A stretch of 60,000 bases of DNA from Polytrichum commune. Lineage: Eukaryota; Streptophyta; Polytrichopsida; Polytrichales; Polytrichaceae. The stretch lies in assembly GCA_950295325.1 (NCBI GenBank), contig OX485804.1:22632001-22692000 (forward strand). The letters are read 5' to 3'. A program made the position numbers and the translations under genes. The notes under the pieces are model-generated. The model was not told the origin of the DNA and ran no database searches. It saw only the letters and a program-made list of their open reading frames with translations. Positions within the stretch are counted from its first letter, which is position 1; each line of letters opens with the position of its first letter. Positions 25,256-40,025 of this stretch are shown here, piece after piece.

Positions 25256-26569
25256 ACGTATAATTGAGTGGCATGTGGTTAGGTGTGGCTCCAAGAATGG
25301 ATAACAAAGAGAAATGTATTCAAAAGATTGGACTACATGCTCAAAATATGATAACTATTCTAGGCTCAATATTCAACATACTTGGGAAGACCTATACGAC
25401 CACCTCATGAGCACAAAAATGTTCACTTTTGATAATGAATAAGATATTCGTATGAGCTTTGAAAATTAAGAGGAAATGGGCTATTGGCCTGAATTTGGAT
25501 TTGCTAAACCATCTTTTACTAATCACATGTTTCATATCCCATACGAAGTGGGCTAGTTGGAGTTTAGTAACCATTTAAGACCCATCTACCTTACCTCGAT
25601 CCTAATCCTCAACCCAAGATCACTCACAGGTAACGTCACTAAGGCCCAGTTTTACATGGGGTCTCAAGTCCCACTCATGTTAGCACGTCCTAGTATGGAG
25701 GTAAAATCCCAATTGTTTAACCTCAAGAAACCATTAGATTATGCTTAATTATCTTTAAAATTGACCCATCTTGATTATTTTATGCAAAATATTTGTGGAA
25801 CTTGGATTAAGAGTTGGGTCTAAATTTTTCGCTTGACCCAACTCTCCACTCAAGTCCCGAGCCTTCACCTCCAAAAAGTGTTGCCATGTAGGCATCCATG
25901 TCATACTCAGGACTTAGGACTTGGGACATGTGTGGAGTGGTAGTCCCAACTTCCATACTCTCAATGGTTGAGATTGCACGGATTGACCTCAAGTGACTTG
26001 GGACCTGGGACCCGATGTGAACTGATCCTAACTTTCACTTTTACACCACAACACATCCTTTCTCATAACAACTCGTCTTAAGTAAGTTTCTATTTCCGTT
26101 TCCTTCTAGAACCTTGGATAAGCCCTAGTTTGAGCTCCTAACCCTAGTCCTAAGCTTTGGTATAAAACCCTAATTGCTCGAAGCTCATCTCGTCCGTTTG
26201 GGCCCCTCTTGATGGTGCAGAGGAGCCATCTAGAGGCCGCCAAGTGTTCCTCGTGATCTGCGCAAGCGTTTTGGAGGTTTGGCTGTAACTTAATGCCGAG
26301 TTTCGGTGATTGAGGAGGTGTTTGGATGTCCTATTGGTCCGGGAGCAACGGTTTGCGGCATAGCCCCTTGTTGCTTGAGATGGCCAAGACCAACGTCTCC
26401 CACATGCTTGCAGCCTGTGATGTGGAAGCACATGATGCGGATCAAGGAGAAGGGGCCAACATTAGTGCCGTGAGATCAGGCGGTCCTGTAGTGTTGGCTC
26501 GAGATGCTTCTGTTGATGAAGCTTGTTTCTGAATTGCACGAGAGGTGCTTGTGTGATTTTGAGGATGTT
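25256..26569. other. Intergenic region without recognised genes
   Basis: Several open frames of 60-93 codons occur on both strands, none with a recognisable domain. The last part becomes GC-richer as it approaches the tandem-repeat region. Confidence 0.5.
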
Positions 26570-27870
26570 GGCGAGGTGTGCGAGAGTTGCTTGCGTGCGC
26601 AATTGAGGTGCTTGTGTGCCTTGGAGCAATCAAGGTGTGCAATTGAGGGGCTTGCGTGCTTTGTTGGACGTTCTTGAGGTGTACGAGAGTTGCTTGCGTG
26701 ATTTGGACATGGCAGCATTATCCACAAGAGAGGTGGTGGTGTTGTCGTCGCGTGCTTCTGTTGGAGCTTATCGCCAAATTGTGCAAGAGCAAGAGTTCGT
26801 TGCACGGTTCTGGCCTTCTCGAAGTGTGCGAGAGTTACTCGTATGCTTTGGATGTGGCAGTGTCCGCGAGCGAGGTGGCACTGGGTTATTCTGTTGAATT
26901 GCACATGTTTTTGTGTGTAATTTGGTTGTAGAAGTATCCGGCTGGTGCCGAACTGTGCACGTTACTTGGATGATTTGGTCGTTTTTCAAGTGAAAAAGAG
27001 ATGGCTGTGACAACATCCGCAAGGGAGGCGATGTTGTCTTCTGCTCGGCACCAAATTGTGTTACAAGTTAAGTGGTTTGCATGATTCGGTCCTTCTCCAA
27101 GTGTACAAGTATAGTTCCTTGCGTGCTTTGGATGTTGGCGGTATCCACGAGGATGGTGGTGATGTTATGAGGGGCTGAAGAGTGTCCGCGCGAGCGTTCT
27201 GGAATTACATAACGCTTTAGGGCAATATGTTGTGAGGAGGATGTTTAGGGTCTGTGATCAGCCATGGAAGATCCGATGCTTAAGTGCGGCAAGATCAACA
27301 TCCGTGACATGATTGTGACGAGACATGATACTTGGAGCTGAGTAAAAAGATGGTTGACACGGGATCTAGGTAAATTTGTTTGGAATGATGTGTAGCTCGA
27401 GAGTCAAGGTGTGCAAGAAGTGAGATGTGTGCTTTTGGTGATATTTATAGTACCACGAGGATGGTAATGCTGTATTGAGGACTTAAGGAATGCCTGAGAT
27501 ATGACACTAGAGCCAAGCGAAAGGGCCGATACAAGATTGAGGCAGGAGATGTGTTTGGAATGATGTGTCACTCGACTATCAAGGTGTACAAGAAGTGGGA
27601 TGCATGTTTTTGATGTTTACAGTATCCACGAGGATGGTGGTGTTGTATTAAGGGTTTGAAGAGTGCCTGAGATATGGCACTAGGGCCGCGCGAAAGGGCT
27701 GACACAAGATCCATGTAAGAGATGTGTTTGGATTGATGTAGCATTTAACTGTCAAAGTGTGCAAGAAGTGGGATGCATGCTTTTGATGTTTATAGTATTC
27801 ACGAGGATGGTGGTGATGTGTTGAGGGCTTAGAGAGTGTATCTATATAATCAAGGCAATTTTTGTAGTGC
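26570..27870. repeat. Degenerate tandem repeat family (modules at 110-175-bp spacing)
   Basis: The left part repeats GTG[TC][AG]CGAGAGTTGCTTGCGTG-like units (near 26574, 26682, 26822, with a diverged unit near 27098). The right part has three clearer copies with starts at 27377, 27552 and 27725 (175 and 173 bp apart), sharing TGTTTGGAATGATG, GCAAGAAGTGGGATGCATG and CACGAGGATGGTGGTG. The CACGAGGATGGTGGTG block is also found near 27145, which ties both parts into one family. Open frames across it are a by-product of the repeats, not evidence of protein. Confidence 0.85.
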
Positions 27871-30660
27871 GGAGAGTGTATGGAATCAGAGGCCAACCAA
27901 GTGGGAAGGATGGAGGACCAATGCCGAATGCGGCAAGATCGACACCTGCGATATTATGATTGTGGCGTAGGCCATGAGAATACTAAGCCGATAATGGGGT
28001 TGTGACACAATATCTGGATTGATGCATCTGAAAATGTGTGTAGCTCGGGGTGAAGTTTGTGAGGGATAGCTTCAGTGCTAGCTTCAACGATTCACTCACA
28101 TGTCCCAATTCAAGCTTTTAACAAACTACAAGAAATTTGCATCTAATGTCAGATAGGCATTCATTTGATGTTGAAACAAATTAGAAATTTGTCCACATGT
28201 TGTTGCCATCCATATTGAACAACATAGTTGTCGTTCGATAGACATGAAACTAGGAACAACACCATCAACAATTAATCGCATCATTAAACATTACAAAAGT
28301 TGAGGATAAGGGAAGGTGAGGGCTTCCACGCAATCTTAGTGAGAGGGACGATTATTACTTGGCACGATTAGTGTAAATAGAAGAGCAAAGTACTGCAATA
28401 AAACATCATAGGGTTCTTCGAGAGCTTTCAAATATCATATCTTTCTTTAATAGAGTAAAGAAAGGCACAAAAGCGCCAAGGACTTAGTCTAAACTCAAGA
28501 AGAAGAAGAAGAAGCCTCTCCTTTTGGGTTGTCACAACTAATTAAGGCATGAATGGGCAAAATAACATGATGATTGGACGGAGGAGTAATGCAAGAAAGT
28601 CATGTTCTCATATCAAAGTTAATTTAACATTGTGGGTTTGATGGTCAAGAGTGGTGTTGAAAGAGGCATTGGGAACCCCTAAGCAATTGTGTGGTTAGTA
28701 GAACTATAAAGCATTCTTAAAAGTAAAATGGAGATACATCAAATACTAGCCAGATAGCATAGCATTGATACAAAATGAAAAACAAATAAATTCCATTTTT
28801 CCATATACTTTGCAATGTTTTCAATGTCATCCAACAATGTTCAAGTGTCCCGGAACATAATAATGTCAAAAGTGCCAAAAGTAATGCAACACCCCAGATT
28901 CACATTTTTATCATTTACTATTGGCCTATGAGTCCGATCACCATGGAAATTGACATGAGGCTAGCTACATGCTATATTTAGATTGTGTTGGCACCACATT
29001 ATGTATGTTTTCCCTATTTATATGAAAATGTCAATTAAGTATGTTTATTAAGGATGTTGCAATACATTTTGGAAGTCACTATATGAATCAATAAGGTCTA
29101 GCATATGTACACATAGAGAACTTAACCTCAAGCAAAAAAATAAATTTGCTAAATACTCAACATCATTGCTATTCAATGCATACACACAACTTAAAGGATG
29201 GTTAATATGTCATTTGTCATGGTTGACATAATTGAATTGACATCTATCCACTTAGAGTATGAAGCATCATATTTATACTTCAAAGAACCTCTAGCTATTA
29301 TAGATCCAATTTCACTATAGCTACTATAGCTACTATAGATCCACTTCCACTATTGTAGATCCAACATCCTCCTTAAGTAAGAAGAGCTTCCAAATCGGAG
29401 GATAATTGAATCCTCTATATCTAGCAATCAAGCTCGAAACTAATCAAGTGATTGAGTAGTAAGAGAATGAATGGCCTTGCAATGGTTGAAGAAGTCCAAA
29501 TCATTCCATCATGCACATACTCTTTGTGTCCACGAGCAATCTTCAAAGCATTTCAAAGGAAAAAGAGTCAACATTCACAGCCTAATTACACCACTATGCC
29601 ACGCCACTCAAGCAATCATAGCCTCACCACACCACTCGAGTAATCATAGCCTAACCACGCCACCACACTACACTCAAAACTTGCACCCCCCCCCCAATGA
29701 GTTCACACACCCTTGTTTGCCACACGGCACATGAGAGAGAGGGGGTGGAAATGAGTCTCCATTGGGGTTTTTGGGGAGGTCTCTTCCTTCTCTAAGGGTC
29801 TTCTTCAATAGATTAAATATCGAATGTCATGCATGAAATTAAACTCATTGTTTGGGATGATAAGATAAAGATTAATCTCATTAGGAAAATAACATAACAT
29901 CTCCCACAAGGTCTATAAAATAAATTGGCCTTTGTTGGCATTCTTTAAAATGACTATCTCAACGAACTTTTGATTTTTCTCTTGGAATATTTGTTTACGT
30001 ATGTTACATATAACTTTATTCTTCTCATATCACTTAATAAAAAGTGGGCTCAATTTCTTTAACCTAAGTATTAGATATAAAGGCCATCCTTTGTTAAATT
30101 TTTTTTTATATATAATTGGTACTTTTCATAAAATAATTGCCACCGTATGTTACATTCCACCCCCTTTTGGAAGATATTGGAAGTGTGCTACCCAAGAATA
30201 CAAGTTAAACTTGGTAGAGTTTGTATCCTATCCCAAACCCCAACCCTCCCCCCCTTTGGGCCGGAAAAAAAATAAAAATAAAAATGATGAGCATTCCTTC
30301 ATCTCAATTCTTCATTTCACACTACTGTGTTCAGCGGTTATTGCAAAGTGAGGAATCTGGTGCTTAAAATCTAGCTAAGTACACTACAAAAGTGTAGTAA
30401 GTTTTTGCTATGACTGAAAACAACAAAACCCAGGGAACTATGTCTCCAGGATGACTGAGATAGTGTCTATAAGGGTTAATGTCACATTGGATTTAAGGAT
30501 CACAATAACAACTTAAGGTCTTTCTTACTTCATTCCTTCTTAATTCCATTTATTCCCCATCTCTTATGGTTCCTTGGTGTTCTCTTTGTCGTGAGTGATT
30601 CCGTCCTATCTTCAGGGTATCTTCTATCACTCTATGTTTTGACCTATTGTAGTCGTGAAG
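27871..30660. other. Intergenic AT-rich region
   Basis: No gene recognised. Contains a GAA trinucleotide run near 28497-28516, a small CTATAGCTACTATAG reiteration near 29315-29340, and a roughly 30-bp direct repeat with the core ATCATAGCCTCACCAC/ATCATAGCCTAACCAC around 29615-29660. Confidence 0.55.
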
Positions 30661-32345
30661 CTCAATAGCTTTGGCAATAGTCTTTTCGGATCTTGGCAAT
30701 AGTCTTCCAATGGATTTTCATCCTATTGGGGTTAGTATCTTTTTCCTTCATTAATTGATCATTTAATGCCATCAATCATAATTCAAATTGGATTGCTCAA
30801 AGAATTTGTTCCTTCACTTTATCTCATTTATCATTTATTAATCATAATTGAAATTCACTTATCTCGTGTTCTTCATTGTCACACACAACACACAAAGGCT
30901 TGCTTTGATTCCTGCAATATCCTTACCTAATCACACAACTCATAGGCTATAGTCATTAGATTCCAATACAATCTACTTCGACGGCTAGCCTAATTCCTCT
31001 CACATCAAGCCATATCACTCTCATTTCTAATCATATCAAAGCACGCTCTTTGTTACTTAGATTACTTATCGACTCGACACCATCATAATTCTCTGATTAT
31101 CATCATATCTCAGCAATTCCTCTAAACTTCTTGTCTTTCCTAGCAATAATCACTATAAACTACCACATCACTTCAGTTCAGGTGGTTACTTAAGACTTCT
31201 CCCTCTCTTGTTCCTTCTGGCAGTTTCTACTTCGCCTTCATCAATTTCCCCTCTCACAGGCAATAGTCTATTAGGTTACTCTCGTCCCTCGGCCATGGCT
31301 GCACCAAACTCTCGGCGTTCGGCTCTCTGTTTTTGTCTTTTGGCTCTCTGTAGAATTTCTCTCTCTGTTGTGCATTAGTGTGACTTAGCCGTCTATGAGG
31401 ATCACTCATCCTTGTATTGATTCTCCTATCTTTACAATATTGGCCACCTCATGACACTCTTGGCAATGTTCTGACGCTCTTGGCTATGGCCCTTATCTTG
31501 TTTTTGTCTTGGCGATAGTCCACGGCTCTCACAAGCTCTTCTTCAATTTCTCACACCAATGCTCCAGGCATCCTATCAGTGCTACAAACTATGGCCCTTG
31601 CAATGATTTCTACTTAGGCTATAGTTAGTCTTTCTTCTTTAGGAGTTCCTCTCTTGATCATGCTTCATGTTATGATTATGTCTCTCTCTCCAACTATCAA
31701 TTACTCTTAGGTTTTCCCCGGCCGTAGTTGTAGCCTTCTTTGTTGCTTCGTGATTCAGTTCAAGCTCTCAGAACTACAACAATGCCTTCTTCAAACAACT
31801 TCTTTTAATCTCGTTATACTTTGATCACTGGATTATGGTAGCACCAACACTTATTCAACAACCTCTCACACTTGACTTACTTACTTCACTCGCATTGCAT
31901 TCTTTCCACTCACTGGATTCATACATCTTCCTGTTATGCACTCGCTCAACCTTGCACTTCGGTCACAGACTATTGCCAACCTCATATCCATAACATAATT
32001 ATATTTACTCAATCAATTTTGATTCAACTTGTTTGTTTGCATCCCCCTATCACAGGCGGTGATGCTTCAACTCTAATCCTACTCACAAGCTAATACATTC
32101 GATTCTAACTCTATTGCCTATAGCCTGACTCTCCACGGCTATGGCCTCAGTAGATATAACGAGAAGTCTCTTCTCCTTGGCGATAGCCCACTTATCAAAC
32201 TCGGAGCTCCCGGCGGTTGCAACTCCCAAAACTACTTTCCTCGGGCTATAGCCTTCTAATTTCATCCTAAACTAACTTTCATCTATCATTTTAGGTACTT
32301 TATCATAAAAAAAAGTTTTTTCTTTCTTACTACTAGGCTATGGCC
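30661..32345. repeat. Region with interspersed GGCTATAGCC-like palindromic motifs
   Basis: The ten-base near-palindrome GGCTATAGCC and variants (GGCAATAGTC, GGCGATAGTC, GGCTATGGCC, GGCCATGGCT) occurs at least a dozen times, for example near 30669, 30689, 30947, 31260, 31293, 31483, 31509, 31613, 32107, 32140, 32182, 32237 and 32336. Spacing is irregular, from tens to a few hundred bases, unlike a simple tandem array. No coding potential was seen. Confidence 0.6.
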
Positions 32346-32989
32346 AGAAAAATGGTATTACAAAAAGCCTTTGAATTTCGAAGAGGTGATTGTAACTTGG
32401 ATGCAACTACGTCATGGATTTCTTTTATGTTTTCATCCACCATCTTTATCGTGGTAAGGTACAAGTGAGGGGGACAAGTCTTCATGGAGTGCACTATAGG
32501 TGATGTTATTTGTACCAATCTTCACGGGCCAGATTGGGGGAATAGGTGGCTTCTGGTCATCAGCAGAGAACGGCATGACCCATTTCCGACGAGGGCCCTT
32601 GACGCTTGAGGAAGCTTGGCTAATGGTGTTGGTTGGTCATCCACATCATTCCCCTTCATAGGCTCTTCATTCAAATTTTAACCCAAATGGATTTCTCTAT
32701 GCCATGCCAAATCTACCAACTCAGCCATGTTGTACTTTGCATCAACAACATCGTCTCTTACCGATTGCACATATTCTTCAGTAGGCATTTCTTCATTTCA
32801 AAGATTCAAAGAGAAAATGAGGCTTGCCAAGTCATTTTTTTGTTTCTTTCATTCTCATGTTCATGATCCATGGCAAAATCGACACTCTAGTATGCAAGTA
32901 AAATCTTGGACATCCTCTAGTTGTTTTGTATGATTTGGGGATTCATCTCCTCCCACACTTGAGAGCACTACATAATAGGTTGCCTTACA

Positions 32990-33640
32990 TTAGGCACTAT
33001 ATTCCCCAAAACCTAGTGAGTAGTACAAGAATCAAATTGAGAGAGAACCCATTCCAAGAACTTCTTCTTAAATTGAACTTTGAATGAAGCAATTATTCCC
33101 TAATCCAAGGGTTGTACCACACTTGTAACATTGATAAGAAAGCAATAATAATATTGCTCAATTGCAAGGTTAAAAACCAAATGATTCACCCCTACCAATA
33201 TGCTCAAGGGAATGGGTAGCAAAATCGTACACAATTAAAAACACCTTCCGCTTTTGGGATTTGAAATGTACATTGAGGCTCATCATCTAAATCTCAAATA
33301 CACTTGATGTTATCTATGCCATTTGGTTTGCAAACGACCACACCTAATTTTTCGGCCACCATCTTCCGAAGCATCTTGGGAGTAGAGATTTGTAAATAAT
33401 CATAGGTTTCAACTTGTCGGTGTTTATCATGTTTAGAGCAAGAGCAACAGTGAGACAACCCTTTTGAATTTTGAACCCATGAACTTTTCCTTGCACCAGT
33501 GTCTTGTTTTGGTTGTGCATGAAAAATAAAACGATCTCATCCATATCGTAAACATCTTCATGTGCTATATTTCGGAGGAGGTCAATGCTTACCGAATTGT
33601 GTGGAAGTTGTTATGTGTGGAGATGTGGTCATTAACACTA
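32990..33640 (-). pseudogene. Relic of a pogo/Tigger-like (DDE_1) transposase
   Basis: Read on the minus strand from about 33595 down, pieces in shifting frames match the DDE_1 domain of plant pogo-like transposases: HEDVYDMDEIVLFF, then a stretch with LTVALALN, KLKPMIIYKS and PRCF (33344-33544), then SQKRKVFLIVYDFATHSLEHI near 33190-33270, then VTSVVQPLD, a stop codon, and GIIASFKVQFKKKFLEWVL near 33010-33110. Family order is preserved (MDE, K..P..IG.....RCF, LLIVDNCATH, QPLDQGII). The second catalytic motif is damaged (YDF where VDN is expected), and several frameshifts and stops rule out function. Confidence 0.8.
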
Positions 33641-34113
33641 AAATTACTGAAAATATAACCAAAATGAAAGGAATCCGCCACTCAAGACTTCTATCACCTT
33701 TGGGGCCAAGAAATTGAAGAGTGGCATGGGCAAATTTAGGAGTATAAGTAGGCGAGGATTGAAATTTTTAATCAAAAGAGATGTGAAATTCAAGTGTGAG
33801 GACAAATCTCAAATGAAGAAGAGAAATGAACAACTATAGAATTCTAGCTTGCACATCCAAAAATCCCTAAACCCTTCAACCTTCATTCAAAACCGTAAGA
33901 CTCAAAGTGTGATGTACGTTTTTGAAACAATTAAGAACAATTAAGTTGAGATAATTAAGTTAACCCATTGATGATTCACCATGTACTCTCCGATCCCAAG
34001 GCAAATCATGGTTGGGTTCCAACCGCATGCACACATTAATTACCTCTATTTTATGACAGATTAGGCCTAAAAATCATATTACAAGCATTGTAGTTGTATT
34101 ATTAGGGTAAATT

Positions 34114-34273
34114 AGTGACTGCTGCCTCAGCCTTGGTAACTTGCTGGTCTCGGCCAAGCAACTTCTGTCCTCCTAGTGACTGCTGCCCTCGGCCTAGCAA
34201 GCTTCTGTCCACATAGTGAGTGTTGGCCTCGGCCTAGCAAGCTTCTGTCCACATAGTGAGTGCTGGCCTCGGC
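34114..34273. repeat. 40-bp tandem repeat, left part
   Basis: Units beginning AGTGA[CG]TG[CT]TG and containing CCTCGGCC[TA]AGCAAGCTT start at 34175, 34215 and 34255, exactly 40 bp apart, with a diverged unit at 34114. The last unit is interrupted at 34273 by the MITE at 34274-34682 and resumes at 34691. Confidence 0.92.
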
Positions 34274-34682
34274 CACGGGGGGTGCACTTCATTGTCAAGT
34301 TGAACACCACGTGCGATAAAACAAAATCTACTTTTTACATAAAGGATCACCAAAATGGTTCAAAAGTTTATGATTTTTTTTTCATGAGTAGATATACATA
34401 GTATCTATTACATAGTAAAAATTGGTAACCAAATTTGATGATTTGTTTTTTTTATAAACATACCGTTTCTAACTAGAATGACGCAACATTGAACTAAACA
34501 AATTACTACAAAAAATGAAGATGACTAAAAATTTCAAAAAAATATACAAAATATATTATCAATGGTTATGTGTATGTAGAAAAAATATCATAATTTTAAA
34601 AATTATCTATGGCATGTAATATAGGGTAGCAAACTTTTATCGCACGTGGTTATGAAATGTAAGGGGGTGTGATCCCCCCGTG
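34274..34682. mobile_element. hAT-like MITE (409 bp) with 8-bp target-site duplication
   Basis: The element begins CACGGGGGG and ends CCCCCCGTG. Its ends are imperfect inverted repeats over about 48 bp that share ACCACGTGCGATAAAA as the inner arm (near 34309 and, inverted, near 34637-34652). It is flanked on both sides by GCCTCGGC (34266-34273 and 34683-34690), an 8-bp duplication typical of hAT transposition. Removing the element and one duplicate restores the 40-bp tandem unit. The interior is AT-rich and non-coding, so it must have been moved by a transposase encoded elsewhere. Confidence 0.88.
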
Positions 34683-34690
34683 GCCTCGGC

Positions 34691-34745
34691 CAAGCAAGCT
34701 TATGTCCACCTAGTGACTGCTGGTCTCAGCCAAGCAGCTTCTTCT
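34691..34745. repeat. 40-bp tandem repeat, right part
   Basis: Continuation of the tandem repeat after the MITE: CAAGCAAGCTTATGTCCACC, then AGTGACTGCTGGTCTCAGCC and a terminal partial unit. Confidence 0.85.
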
Positions 34746-34825
34746 AATCACTATGTTCTAAGCTCCCCCTAATCACTACTTTTATAAGCTCCCCCTAATC
34801 AACTCTAATTCTAACACTCTCCATA

Positions 34826-34895
34826 ACACACACACACACACACGCACGCACCCCCTCACCCACACGAGAGAGAGAGAGAATGAGAGAGGAGGAAG
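34826..34895. repeat. CA and GA microsatellites
   Basis: (CA)n at 34826-34850 changing to CGCACGCA, then (GA)n at 34866-34880 continuing as GA/GGAA-rich sequence. Confidence 0.9.
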
Positions 34896-37219
34896 GAAGG
34901 AGGGAAGGCACCCAAACCACAACCTCCTTAGCCTTCTCCTACTTAGTAGGACCTTATCCTATCCACTAAACCCTCACCCCCTAAACCAACAAGAACATGT
35001 TCTAATTCGAACATTTAAGCCAAAGGATCTTTCCCTTGCTTCCTCAAACACTACCCACTCAACCAAAACACTCCCTAATGTTGCTAAGCTTCTAATTAAC
35101 CACACAAAATAGGCTTAAAGCCTAAAACATAAACCACACCAAGCCTCATTCTTTTTATACTTTTAATTGTTTCAATAACACTCCAAATGCAATTCTAAAT
35201 AAATTCTAAACATAAAACAAATATGAGCACTCATTTTGGGCTCATACTCTCACATTGGGACCCCATTGGGAAGGGATTTTGTGGAGGTTTGTGCATTTTC
35301 TAAGAATGGCCGACTTATGTAGGAAGCCCCTCCCTTGAGGCCTTGTACTAAACCTCTAATTGCAATTGTCACTAGAAGAGAAAGAGAGAGAGAGGGATTC
35401 AAAAACGCTAGTTTCAAAAGTTGGCAAGTGGGGCACTCATGAGAGTTATATACAAGGTCCCTTAATGAGGCATCCCATTTAGGAGTTTGGTGCCTCCTTG
35501 ACAAATTTTGGGCTTTTTCTAATACCCTATTTATTTATTTTTACTTATGTTTTGCCTCATTATCTTGCACTCTTTGTTAGTTTAAACTTCAATTTTTTTC
35601 CATTTAAACTTAACCCTATGTTAATTCAAAAAAATATTGTCTATGCTGTCTAAAATCACCATATGTGTGGTGTTTTAAGGCACCCTTTATCAACATGCTC
35701 AGTAATATGAGACAACTTATTAACATATTTAGATATAAGTTCCTTTATGTTATCAACCAAGTTTGTCGATAAAGGATGGAATACAATAATGACAAGGGAT
35801 TGAAACACCAAACATGACATGGATACAACATGAACACTACTACACAATACAAGAACACTACCAAAACACTATAATAACATTATTGAGCACTACAAGATTG
35901 CTACTAAATGGTCAAGTGTTGAGGTTGTGAGTGGAAAAACCTTATGACCCTTGCCAAGTTTTGTACCATCCTAAACACAGTACCCTATATGTAGTTCTAC
36001 AAAGAAATAATTATACATGACATTATAGGGTACTTGTATAGTATTTATAATGCAATATGAGAATAGAATTGATGCTATACTACATTGAATAGTTTTCAAA
36101 TTTTAGTTTAAAAATAATAAACATTACCCTATATTACGTCTCACTCTATTTCTAATATTTCATTTGTGAAATACTCGTGACTCACCTTTTAGCCAAGTCG
36201 CCCAAAGTTTGATCCATAGACTTGGGAGATAATTCTATTGTATATCCTACTATCACAAGAATCGACTCTAGGCAATTAACCAACGAAGGAAACAAGTGAT
36301 AAGTTGAAATGGGCAAAGCCTTGTGGATGGGCTTCCCATTCACCGAGTTTTGTCAACTTCACTAGTACTTGTTCCCCACATGTTGTGAATTGCCTAGTCT
36401 TGTTCCTTGTGTATACCGAGGTGCTATCAAAATCTTCATGAAGAGTGAGGCCCTAGGCTACATGTGTTGCAAGCTCTCTCAATGGTTTATTTGAAGTAGA
36501 GTACACCAAATAGCACACACGCTACAATCAAACAAACACACGAGATCCTACATACTCATCAATGTAGGAAACCAAAACTCTGGACCTTAAGACATCACAA
36601 TCCCCCACTAACTACTCCAATGCACATGCCCCATTCTCCCATGTACATGCTTAGCCAAACTCAAACCGCAAATCTTATGTCCCCATTGAAACCCCCCCAC
36701 CCCCCCAACACCACCCCCCCAACACCAACCCCACCAAACGTCATACAATTTATAGAATTCACCTACTGCCATGATAGATTTCCCAACACCGTTCACAACA
36801 GAAAGGCCACCAAATAAAATCCACTCATACAAGCACTTAAAACAACGGGATGACAAGTCAACCCCTCATCACTATCACAGCCGGCGTTAGAGGACCCATC
36901 CATGAACAATCAAATCAAGAATTAAAACAACTCAAAATACCCAAAAACGAAGTCCAGAAGACTTATAAAACAAATACACCAAATTGCCATTAAATACCTC
37001 ACATACCTGATATTGAATAAAAGAAAATTGGACAACAAACAACCCCCCATAGACCCCCCTTAGACGCAAGGCCCCGGACAAACTGAATTAACGGGACCCA
37101 CCTTATGAGAGGACGGAAGTACCCTTACCATAATGCTTGGTTAAACATGACCCCGGTATAGATGAATGAACTCCCATTCAAGTCGGTGTACAAACTAAAC
37201 CCCAACGTTACTCTTATTT
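34896..37219. other. Intergenic region, low complexity in part
   Basis: No gene recognised. AT-rich except for a C-rich tract at 36691-36732 (runs of seven C separated by AACA or A). Confidence 0.55.
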
Positions 37220-39048
<1,829 letters not shown>

Positions 39049-40025
39049 TCATATTATATCATTACTCTCTCCTATGTGCTCGAGACATTGAATGGAATCA
39101 AACTCGTCCCCCTTGTATTGATGTAAACGTTTGATATTTCGGACGGTTTGAAATTGTTCCTAGTCTTGGCAAAAGTTTTCTCGAGCAATGTAACATATTG
39201 TGGCTGTCATTCAGTTCTCAGCTCGCTATTTCATGGAGTTCAAGGCTACCTTACAGGAGCAATAACTACAATTGTAATCATGAGGACTTACCATGTTTGG
39301 TCACCCTGGCATATCAATCTGGCATTGATGAAGAATATGAGAACTCATCTTAGCCTTCACAATTGAAACCCAATCTACTTTCCCAAAGTGGTCAATGAAA
39401 TTCAATTGTTTAATTGCTAGTGTGGTCAAACCTTGCAAGGTGCATGCCATTAATACAACAACTTATGCAAAATTATCAAACCAAGGTAAAGTAAAGCAAC
39501 AAAGAAAGAAGACATGGCCCAATTTTCTTGCTTGAAACATGCAATGTTCAACACCATGAAACATAGAAAGGGTGCTCTAAAAATAGTGAGCATATATAAA
39601 CAATGTCTTATAGGTATTAAAACAAAGTATCCTATATATGACAATGAACACGTTAAAGTTGTAGCTTTACATGGGACAAATAGAAAATCAAGGATATTAT
39701 GAACCTTATATACTCTCAAACACCTACAATAAACAAATTAAGTGGAGCACATACTAATATAAGCACATACTAATATACTAAGTAGAAGGACTATTATAAC
39801 TCACCGCACATTATCATCTATGGAGGTGTAATGCCATCCATAATCCTCTGATTATGTCCACAAACAAATTGATTGTGCTCAATAACCAACTCGAGTCTGT
39901 AAATGATGTCTATACTCTCGAAGACCCCCACAACTTGTCATCCGTTGTCCTCTTGGTGGTTGTCCAGACTCTAGTCCATAACTACAATTTTTGAAAAGTA
40001 CTTAAATGGTTAAAGTTGAATGGAC
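39049..40025. other. Intergenic region
   Basis: No gene or element recognised; short AT-rich frames only. The end near 40025 would hold the 3' untranslated region of the minus-strand gene that follows. Confidence 0.5.

Noticed and set aside
26476-27022. Open frames of 84-142 codons on both strands
   Set aside because: They lie in the degenerate tandem repeats, and openness follows from the repeat units; there is no family match or splice structure.
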